Below, piece by piece: positions 56,959 through 61,489 of a stretch of DNA of 64,000 bases. A program made the translations under genes and the position numbers. The stretch is taken from the IMG/VR virus record IMGVR_UViG_3300025771_000023, positions 1 through 64,000 of that record; one strand, 5' to 3'. The notes under the pieces are model-generated. The model was not told where the DNA came from and ran no database searches. It saw only the letters and a program-made list of their open reading frames with translations. Position 1 is the stretch's first letter. Each line of letters starts with the position of its first letter. This DNA comes from a virus.

Positions 56959-57188
56959 CCTCGTCGAGATCATATGTATCTTGCATATTATATGATGAGT
57001 GTACGCCCATCTCGTCGAGATCATATGTATGATCTTGTGCCTGAGTATAGTCGAGATCGTAATCGTCGTAGAACATGAGAGTCTCGTCGAGATGTGTGTT
57101 TACTTTATAAGTATATGATGATCTCGTCGAGATGTCAAGTGTGAGTCTCGTCGAGATCCATAACCATTATTTATAAGTCTCGTCGAGA
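56959..57188. repeat. Iteron-like array of TCTCGTCGAGA palindromes
   Basis: Five perfect copies of the 11-base near-palindrome TCTCGTCGAGA at 57010, 57082, 57122, 57146 and 57178, a one-mismatch copy at 56959 and a half site near 57050. The sequence CATATGTAT follows several copies or lies between them. Copy spacings are 72, 40, 24 and 32 bases. This is a clustered-binding-site pattern. Confidence 0.92.
57168..57175 (-). promoter_or_regulatory. Orphan late-promoter-like TATAAATA in the iteron array
   Basis: Perfect TATAAATA on the minus strand between two palindromes. The nearest minus-strand gene starts 262 bases further on, so it may prime replication or drive a leader RNA, or be chance. 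Confidence 0.3.
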
Positions 57189-57199
57189 AAATGTGTAGG

Positions 57200-57525
57200 T
57201 CTCATGATTTTTCGCGGCGCGGCACTTGACAAACTGCGCGTCTTATGATACGCTCGCTAAACTTGCATCAGGGAGGGACCTTTTCATAAGATATAAAGCA
57301 TAAGATCTGGTGGTTTCAGAAGGTTTTAATGAGGTTTATAAAGCATAAGAATGAGGTGCTTTATGAGAGGTTTATGAGGTTCTTTATGAGTATTAAAAGA
57401 TACTTTTCCACAGGATAATAGAGGTTTTCCACACTATTATAATACTTTTCCACAGGGTTGTGGAAAACGAAACAAAACACTAAAACATATTTAAAATATC
57501 TTTTTAAATATAAAATTAACCAAAT
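57200..57525. other. Candidate replication origin: four DnaA boxes and AT-rich tract
   Basis: No gene is seen in 56,907-57,525. TTTTCCACA, the cyanobacterial DnaA-box form, occurs perfectly at 57404-57412, 57425-57433 and 57446-57454, and inverted at 57459-57467, so four in 64 bases. Left of these are short direct and inverted repeats of ATAAAGCATAAG / CTTTATG type at 57280-57390, and right of them an AT-rich tract (57470-57535) that could melt. The palindrome array lies immediately left. A GC-rich stretch with TTGACA at 57226-57231 separates the two blocks. Iterons, DnaA boxes and an AT-rich region together are the usual theta-origin layout. Inference from motifs only. Confidence 0.6.
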
Positions 57526-57792
57526 TTACCTCTTTTTAACGTATTCCAGGTCTTTCCAATCCTCTGGATACACTACAACCAAACATCTTTCATTCCGATG
57601 AAACGTTGCATCATTGAAACTCTCTTCACTCTTCTCTCTTACCATAATCTCAAGAGTTAGATACTGTTTATGTTTATCAACAAAGTATATCCAACCCTCC
57701 ATATGTTTGTGCTTTACATAATGATCTACTTGTGGCGCGTAGTGCTGATCTTGATCAATGTGAGGAACTTGTTCCGGTGGTACATAAGTCAT
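57526..57792 (-). CDS. Hypothetical protein beside the origin-like region, 88 residues
   Basis: Product: PPEQVPHIDQDQHYAPQVDH, YVKHKHMEGWIYFVDKHKQY, LTLEIMVREKSEESFNDATF, then a charged end. Histidine-, tyrosine- and charge-rich with a central beta pair. Its ATG overlaps the stop of the upstream gene (ATGA). It is the last gene of the 58.9-57.5 kb chain and ends at the AT-rich tract. No known family; an origin-binding role would fit position but nothing in the sequence shows it. Confidence 0.7.
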   Translation of the reverse strand: MTYVPPEQVPHIDQDQHYAPQVDHYVKHKHMEGWIYFVDKHKQYLTLEIMVREKSEESFNDATFHRNERCLVVVYPEDWKDLEYVKKR

Positions 57793-57962
57793 CAGTTATC
57801 AAGTACTGCTCTCATTCTTTTTGGAGAATAACCAAGATTTAAATATTCCTGCAATTGTTGATCACATTGTTCCTTTGTAAGTTTGACTGCATCATCTGCA
57901 ATCAGTTCCCAACCAGTAGTACAGAACTCTTCAATACGATACAATTTAATTTCTTCTGTCAT
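57792..57962 (-). CDS. Small conserved-type cyanophage protein, 56 residues
   Basis: MTEEIKLYRIEEFCTTGWEL, IADDAVKLTKEQCDQQLQEY, LNLGYSPKRMRAVLDN. The pattern IKLYRIEEFxTTGWELI....LTxExCDxxLQEYxNxGYxPxRxRAVxD is familiar from many cyanophage small genes of unknown function. Both ends overlap neighbouring genes by four bases or less, so it is translated by coupling. Confidence 0.75.
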   Translation of the reverse strand: MTEEIKLYRIEEFCTTGWELIADDAVKLTKEQCDQQLQEYLNLGYSPKRMRAVLDN

Positions 57963-58195
57963 GTTGTAAATACCTCCAGAATACCTGACTGATAATCTTC
58001 TAACAATTTAAACTTTTGGGCAGTAAGAATCTTTTCCATGATCTTACTTGTATATCCTTCATAACTATTCAATTGTTCTTCATTGACAATAGTATTAAAA
58101 GCATCATTATCATTCTCTGCAATAAGAGTTACCATTCCACCATATTCTGATTGTGGAAATGGTACCCAGTAATCAATAATATACAAATACTTCAT
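57959..58195 (-). CDS. Small hypothetical protein, 78 residues
   Basis: KYLYIIDYWVPFPQSEYGGM, VTLIAENDNDAFNTIVNEEQ, then helical LTAQKFKLLEDYQSGILEVF. Starts with a strand (YLYIIDYWV) and has a layout like a small alpha/beta fold where GGMVTLIAENDNDAFNTI marks a strand-turn-helix. Coupled to the genes on both sides by four-base overlaps. Unknown function. Confidence 0.72.
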   Translation of the reverse strand: MKYLYIIDYWVPFPQSEYGGMVTLIAENDNDAFNTIVNEEQLNSYEGYTSKIMEKILTAQKFKLLEDYQSGILEVFTT

Positions 58196-58434
58196 TCTAC
58201 AAAATACTCCATTTCTCCGGTTTCAAGATTGAGGGCATGATAGTCATACATATACTCATCATACTTATGACCAGTCAGATTTGTGTACTGTCGTTCCAAT
58301 TCACATTTAACTGATATGAGTTGATTGTGTATATAACTCTTCCATTCATTATCTTCTGTCAAATGAACAACATTATCCATTTGTAGAAGAGCAGACATCA
58401 ACTTGTCCTTTTCAGTAAGATGCTTCATGATCAT
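58192..58434 (-). CDS. Small helical protein, 80 residues
   Basis: KHLTEKDKLMSALLQMDNVV, HLTEDNEWKSYIHNQLISVK, CELERQYTNLTGHKYDEYMY, then DYHALNLETGEMEYFVE. Mostly helical with a charged surface and a short strand at the C-terminus. Two in-frame ATGs lie at the start (58434 and 58428). Overlaps its neighbours. Unknown. Confidence 0.68.
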   Translation of the reverse strand: MIMKHLTEKDKLMSALLQMDNVVHLTEDNEWKSYIHNQLISVKCELERQYTNLTGHKYDEYMYDYHALNLETGEMEYFVE

Positions 58435-58612
58435 ACTTTTGAGTGTTCTTGTAAGAGATGGTTTCTAAATGAGTATGAAGTTTATTATAAAGAGTTGGAA
58501 CTGATCCGTGTTCTTTGGCAATACGATTCTCTTCACTCAGTTCTAATGTTTGAAGTGCAGATAAGAGTATATTAATTTCATTGGAGTTAAGATTCATTAT
58601 TGTTTCGTACAT
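58412..58612 (-). CDS. Small helical protein, 66 residues
   Basis: From the ATG at 58612, chosen because GAGGAG lies four bases upstream: MYETIMNLNSNEINILLSAL, QTLELSEENRIAKEHGSVPT, LYNKLHTHLETISYKNTQKY. The segment NSNEINILLSALQTLE...HGSVPTLYNKLHTHL is like small phage helix-hairpin proteins. Another ATG at 58597 follows. Overlaps the next gene by 23 bases. Unknown function. Confidence 0.68.
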   Translation of the reverse strand: MYETIMNLNSNEINILLSALQTLELSEENRIAKEHGSVPTLYNKLHTHLETISYKNTQKYDHEASY

Positions 58613-58751
58613 GTGTCTCCTCAAACATTGTATCTATCTTATCAACAATCATAGCATAATCATTTATTTCATCTTCTGGTACAATGAAACCTTCTGCTTC
58701 GACTGCATCACGAATGATTTGTAATTCTTTCTCAGTAAAATGAATCATCAT
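58587..58751 (-). CDS. Tiny helical protein, 54 residues
   Basis: MMIHFTEKELQIIRDAVEAE, GFIVPEDEINDYAMIVDKID, then TMFEETHVRNNNES. The helices and the VPEDEINDY turn give an ordered small fold. It overlaps the following gene's 5' end by 26 bases and the preceding 40-residue gene's stop by four. Unknown. Confidence 0.65.
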   Translation of the reverse strand: MMIHFTEKELQIIRDAVEAEGFIVPEDEINDYAMIVDKIDTMFEETHVRNNNES

Positions 58752-58870
58752 TTGATTTGTGATTTGTAAAAGCGTTGAAAAGCAGTAACCAGAATAATCC
58801 CAGTGCTAATAATACCAAGTAACCCCAGAAGAGTAGTGCCATTTCCGGCAGAGAAATCGTAAGTATTCAT
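58748..58870 (-). CDS. Tiny single-span membrane protein, 40 residues
   Basis: MNTYDFSAGNGTTLLGLLGI then ISTGIILVTAFQRFYKSQIK. A hydrophobic segment at 12-30 with a basic C-terminus predicts one membrane helix with the basic end in the cytoplasm. Its ATG overlaps the stop of the next membrane gene. Possible pairs of small membrane proteins in phages include holin/antiholin or host-envelope modulators; none can be assigned. Confidence 0.62.
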   Translation of the reverse strand: MNTYDFSAGNGTTLLGLLGIISTGIILVTAFQRFYKSQIK

Positions 58871-59037
58871 TCGTATGTATGTGTCATAGGGCAATCAAGA
58901 TGAGTATTTGGTGGAAGTGTGATACAGACACGTTGTAATCGATCCGCATAATCTTCGGAACGAATGGCAAAGAATACCATGTTCACTCCAAATACAAAAA
59001 ACAACAAGAGAAAGAAGTAATCAATTCTTCGAATCAT
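58867..59037 (-). CDS. Small single-span membrane protein, 56 residues
   Basis: From the ATG at 59037: MIRRIDYFFLLLFFVFGVNMVFFAIRSEDY, split into an R/R start, a hydrophobic helix at 6-24 and a polar tail with two cysteines (RVCITLPPN, HLDCPMTH). Positive-inside logic puts the N-terminus in the cytoplasm and the Cys-bearing tail in the periplasm. Frame is open to an earlier ATG at 59082, which would overlap the previous gene by 62 bases. Follows a cytoplasmic gene and precedes another membrane gene. Confidence 0.65.
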   Translation of the reverse strand: MIRRIDYFFLLLFFVFGVNMVFFAIRSEDYADRLQRVCITLPPNTHLDCPMTHTYE

Positions 59038-59248
59038 AAAGTTTTGCAATGCGATACTGATCAGTTGCAGTCTCTTTATCATAAACCTCTACAATACTAT
59101 CATAAACTTCCTCTTCTGTCATCTCTTTCATCTCTTCGGCAATCTTTAAAATTGCATACTCAATAATGGCATCTTCTTCCATTTCATCAACAAGTACAGA
59201 AGCATAATTCTCCTTGAAAAACTGCAGTTGGTTTGGAGTGAGTGTCAT
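59021..59248 (-). CDS. Acidic helical protein, related to the gene at 54193
   Basis: A 75-residue protein: TPNQLQFFKENYASVLVDEM, EEDAIIEYAILKIAEEMKEM, TEEEVYDSIVEVYDKETATD. Shares KENYAxxxVDxM, a central amphipathic helix and I-V-x-[LV]-YDxE with the protein at 54193-54441, including the order of helices, so the two are paralogues ~5 kb apart. Unknown function. Confidence 0.74.
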   Translation of the reverse strand: MTLTPNQLQFFKENYASVLVDEMEEDAIIEYAILKIAEEMKEMTEEEVYDSIVEVYDKETATDQYRIAKLYDSKN

Positions 59249-59251
59249 GAT

Positions 59252-59449
59252 TCAGTTGGGAATACGGCGGACGGATTCGATATTGTGTAGGGGAAACTCT
59301 TGATGAAGATGTTGAATACAATCATCCATATCAATACACTCCTCAATAGTAGTGAAAGTAAACTTATCAGGATTGGACTGAAGTGAAAGAATCACCTTAA
59401 ACGTTTCCATGGTAGTAATCATTTTGGTTGGGTTTGGTAGAGAGATCAT
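59252..59449 (-). CDS. Small hypothetical protein, 56-65 residues
   Basis: METFKVILSLQSNPDKFTFT then TIEECIDMDDCIQHLHQEFP and HNIESVRRIPN. Strand, helix, strand layout with FTFTTIEECIDMDDCIQHL in the centre is like a small ferredoxin-type fold. The ATG at 59449 overlaps the stop of the previous gene (ATGA); ATGs at 59422 and 59410 are alternatives, the first preceded by the ACCAAACCCAACC leader common in the region. Confidence 0.68.
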   Translation of the reverse strand: MISLPNPTKMITTMETFKVILSLQSNPDKFTFTTIEECIDMDDCIQHLHQEFPLHNIESVRRIPN

Positions 59450-59706
59450 ACAGGCACAGTTGTATAAAACAATCCTGCTGCTTGCATCATCTTACACAAT
59501 GTCAATTGAATCTCATCCAACTGTTCCTTCATATCAACTTCATCTCCCATCAGTGCCATAAAGTCAACAAAGTCAAACTCTTCCAGATTGATGGTATTGT
59601 CATGATGAATTGGAGCGCAGAACAACTCACCTTCTGTACAAACAGTATAAACACAACCGTGCTCCTCAACAGTCAAATAAACACCAGAAAATTCAAGATC
59701 GGTCAT
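59446..59706 (-). CDS. Small acidic hypothetical protein, 86 residues
   Basis: From the ATG at 59706: MTDLEFSGVYLTVEEHGCVY, TVCTEGELFCAPIHHDNTIN, LEEFDFVDFMALMGDEVDMK, then a helix EQLDEIQLTLCKMMQAAGLF. The C-terminal EVDMKEQLDEI...LCKMM helix is conserved-looking. A TATAAT -10-like box 23 bases upstream fixes this start; the earlier open frame crosses a terminator and promoter. Start of the 59.7-57.5 kb chain. Confidence 0.7.
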   Translation of the reverse strand: MTDLEFSGVYLTVEEHGCVYTVCTEGELFCAPIHHDNTINLEEFDFVDFMALMGDEVDMKEQLDEIQLTLCKMMQAAGLFYTTVPV

Positions 59707-59728
59707 TTGCTTTGTCTGAACTGAAGTT

Positions 59729-59734
59729 ATTATA
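59729..59734 (-). promoter_or_regulatory. Perfect TATAAT -10 box before the 86-residue gene
   Basis: TATAAT on the minus strand, 23 bases before the ATG at 59706 and downstream of the hairpin at 59754-59776; likely the promoter for the tiny-gene chain running to 57526. Confidence 0.55.
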
Positions 59735-59753
59735 GAATGAATGGATCCGATTT

Positions 59754-59776
59754 GGGAGTGGGAATGTGCCACTCCC
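59754..59776 (-). terminator. Hairpin after the 78-residue gene
   Basis: GGGAGTGG / CCACTCCC, a perfect 8-base-pair stem with a 7-base loop on the minus strand, 10 bases past the stop at 59787. Without a T tract. Confidence 0.7.
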
Positions 59777-59786
59777 TGAACTGGCA

Positions 59787-60023
59787 TCAGCAGTAGACAG
59801 GAGAGTAGTCAGAACCCTGGTATGCTTCCAGGTTGAAGTCGGTTACAGTGGCACCATTTGCAAGATACTGATTGATGTCATACATTGCATCAGACTTCAC
59901 ACGAGTGGTGAAAGATGTCATCTCAGTCTCTTCACCCTTGTGCCAGATGACACGCTTTACGAAACGCTTACCGGTGCCGACGGGATAGAAGTCGATCTGA
60001 GTGGCAGAGGTTTGAAGTTGCAT
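59787..60023 (-). CDS. Hypothetical protein, 78 residues
   Basis: MQLQTSATQIDFYPVGTGKR, FVKRVIWHKGEETEMTSFTT, RVKSDAMYDINQYLANGATV, then TDFNLEAYQGSDYSP. It is beta-rich at the front, with a helix SDAMYDINQYLANG and a conserved-looking TDFNLEAYQGSDYSP end. A TATAAT box 25 bases upstream. Single-gene unit between two hairpins. Unknown. Confidence 0.7.
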   Translation of the reverse strand: MQLQTSATQIDFYPVGTGKRFVKRVIWHKGEETEMTSFTTRVKSDAMYDINQYLANGATVTDFNLEAYQGSDYSPVYC

Positions 60024-60047
60024 TTGGGGTTGGTTGCTTATGTGCTT

Positions 60048-60053
60048 ATTATA
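60048..60053 (-). promoter_or_regulatory. Perfect TATAAT -10 box before the 78-residue gene
   Basis: TATAAT on the minus strand, 25 bases before the ATG at 60023, just past the stem-loop that overlaps the stop of the methyltransferase SAM-binding gene. Confidence 0.55.
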
Positions 60054-60094
60054 GTGCCGACTGGGGCAGAGTCAGATGCCGAGTGGACAGTTGC

Positions 60095-60505
60095 TCAACC
60101 GTCCTTCATAAAAGAGTCCAGATCAACCCTTGAACCGAAACTATAATCGTATTTCAAAGAATTTGCGCAAACATAATGCGGATGTTCCGTACTTACTCCC
60201 AGTCTTTCACAAAATTCTGAATGATTATCCTCCATAAGTTCAACTGCATAGAGCATGTAATTCAAAACATGATCAAGATCATGATATTTGACCAGTTCGT
60301 CGCGGAGAGCGATCAGAAAGTTGCCGCTTCCCGCAGAATCGTCCAAAAATTTGGATTTGGGATCTTTTAGACTCTCTTCTGGTATGGATTGAACCATTTG
60401 AATACAAATTTCCATTGGAGTAAATACTTCTCCCGTAGAATTGATTCTTTCATCAGATCTCTCAATCTTAGATCCAACATTCTGATTATGTTTGTTTCTA
60501 CTCAT
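60095..60505 (-). CDS. SAM-binding half of a split N6-adenine methyltransferase
   Basis: A 136-residue protein from the ATG at 60505, which overlaps the stop of the NPPY gene (ATGAGTAG). It holds the N-terminal part of a methylase: GEVFTP (25-30; typical pre-motif segment), motif I LDDSAGSGNFL (54-64) that binds S-adenosylmethionine, a following helix LIALRDELVKYHDLDHVLNYMLYAVELMEDN (acidic residue of motif II), and CANSLKYDYSFG, where a normal enzyme would continue into the NPPY motif; it ends there. The missing catalytic motif is in the neighbour upstream, so the two polypeptides may combine. Reading confident for fold, inferred for complementation. Confidence 0.85.
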   Translation of the reverse strand: MSRNKHNQNVGSKIERSDERINSTGEVFTPMEICIQMVQSIPEESLKDPKSKFLDDSAGSGNFLIALRDELVKYHDLDHVLNYMLYAVELMEDNHSEFCERLGVSTEHPHYVCANSLKYDYSFGSRVDLDSFMKDG

Positions 60506-61487
60506 TTGGCATATCCGGGATGGTTTTGAATAGTTCCTTACTATTGACATTTGAAATCTTATTCATTCGAACAAGATTTTTAACTTCTTCGGACAAAAGA
60601 TAATCTCTCAAACGTTCGCTTTCTTCAAGAGAATTGGTCTTCAAACAAACTGCCGAACTACTAATCGAATGTTCATATTGCTTGACGTAAATTGCTCCAA
60701 AAGATTTCTCCGTACCTCCGTACTTACTATTCATAATGACTCCATGTTGATTTACGCAACTGAAATGCTGAGATTCATCAACCATTGTTATAATAGGACC
60801 ATTCCCCCTAAATCCTCCCATAGTCTGAACCATAGGACAATTTCCGGGTTTTAATTCATGTAGAAAAACATCCCCTGTTTGATGACGATATGCCATGTTA
60901 TTGGATACTTCAACAACATAATCAGGATTCGTCAACTTGATACAAGTCTCTTCATTCAAATACATCTCCTTGACAGTACCATCCATAAAGGTAATCTTTG
61001 TTGGTCCCCTATAACCTCTCTTCCATGTTGGAATACAAGTTTCAGTCAAAGAAATGGTGGGAAAGGTACTCTCTGGCAAAGCTTGAAGAGATATTAATCC
61101 TCCCTCAGATCCTCCAAATAACTTCTTTCTAAATGCAGAACCTTTCTTTGCAAAAAATTTAGAACGAATAATCATGGAAACATAACTACTTCGCTCCATT
61201 GCTCTTGCATAAAAAATACAATCTAAATCCTTGGATCCTCCACCGGAAGAAGGTCCAAGAATAGTTGATGGATCAGTATAGGGAGGATTACCAATGGTTG
61301 CAGTAAAGTCCATTGAACAATTATCCCACTTATCAAAACTCATAGTATTATAACCCTTTTTACGAAAAAAATCAATATATCCAGGAAGAGTTGCAATGAC
61401 TGTTACTTCTCCTCGTTTGGATAAGTTTTCAATGTCAGACATTGCTCCATTTCCAGGTTCTTTTACAAGATATGCAAAACTTTTCAT
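60498..61487 (-). CDS. Catalytic/target-recognition half of a split N6-adenine methyltransferase
   Basis: A 329-residue protein from the ATG at 61487, two bases after the helicase stop. Residues 56-72 (NCSMDFTATIGNPPYTD) contain the NPPY catalytic motif IV of N6-adenine methylases, preceded by only ~55 residues without an S-adenosylmethionine motif I. The part from ~85 (CIFYARAMERSSYVSMIIRSKFFAKKGSAFRKKLFGG) matches the post-NPPY Eco57I-type region. The rest is a probable target-recognition domain (DYVVEVSNNMAYRHQTGDVF; the SFGAIYVKQYEHSISSSAVCL segment). Motif I is in the next gene downstream, reversing the usual order of Eco57I-like enzymes. Confidence 0.88.
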   Translation of the reverse strand: MKSFAYLVKEPGNGAMSDIENLSKRGEVTVIATLPGYIDFFRKKGYNTMSFDKWDNCSMDFTATIGNPPYTDPSTILGPSSGGGSKDLDCIFYARAMERSSYVSMIIRSKFFAKKGSAFRKKLFGGSEGGLISLQALPESTFPTISLTETCIPTWKRGYRGPTKITFMDGTVKEMYLNEETCIKLTNPDYVVEVSNNMAYRHQTGDVFLHELKPGNCPMVQTMGGFRGNGPIITMVDESQHFSCVNQHGVIMNSKYGGTEKSFGAIYVKQYEHSISSSAVCLKTNSLEESERLRDYLLSEEVKNLVRMNKISNVNSKELFKTIPDMPNE

Positions 61488-61489
61488 AA

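Noticed and set aside
56842-57078. Plus-strand 78-codon reading frame rich in M, Y and R across the palindrome array
   Set aside because: Its residues simply repeat the CATATGTAT and CGTCGAGAT words; there is no ribosome site and all accepted genes run on the other strand.
56936-57200. CRISPR array
   Set aside because: The repeated unit is only 11 bases and spacings vary from 24 to 72 bases, unlike 24-37-base repeats with even spacers; a binding-site array fits better.
57280-57400. tRNA gene in the gene-free region
   Set aside because: The short ATAAAGCATAAG / CTTTATG repeats do not fold into a cloverleaf and no T-arm (GTTC...) was found.
60498-61487. MKSF start of the NPPY methylase as a third capsid-targeting sequence
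   Set aside because: It continues AYLVKEPGNG; there is no F at position 7 and no [IL]-x-E at 8-10, and an enzyme subunit of a cytoplasmic cassette is unlikely to be packaged this way.
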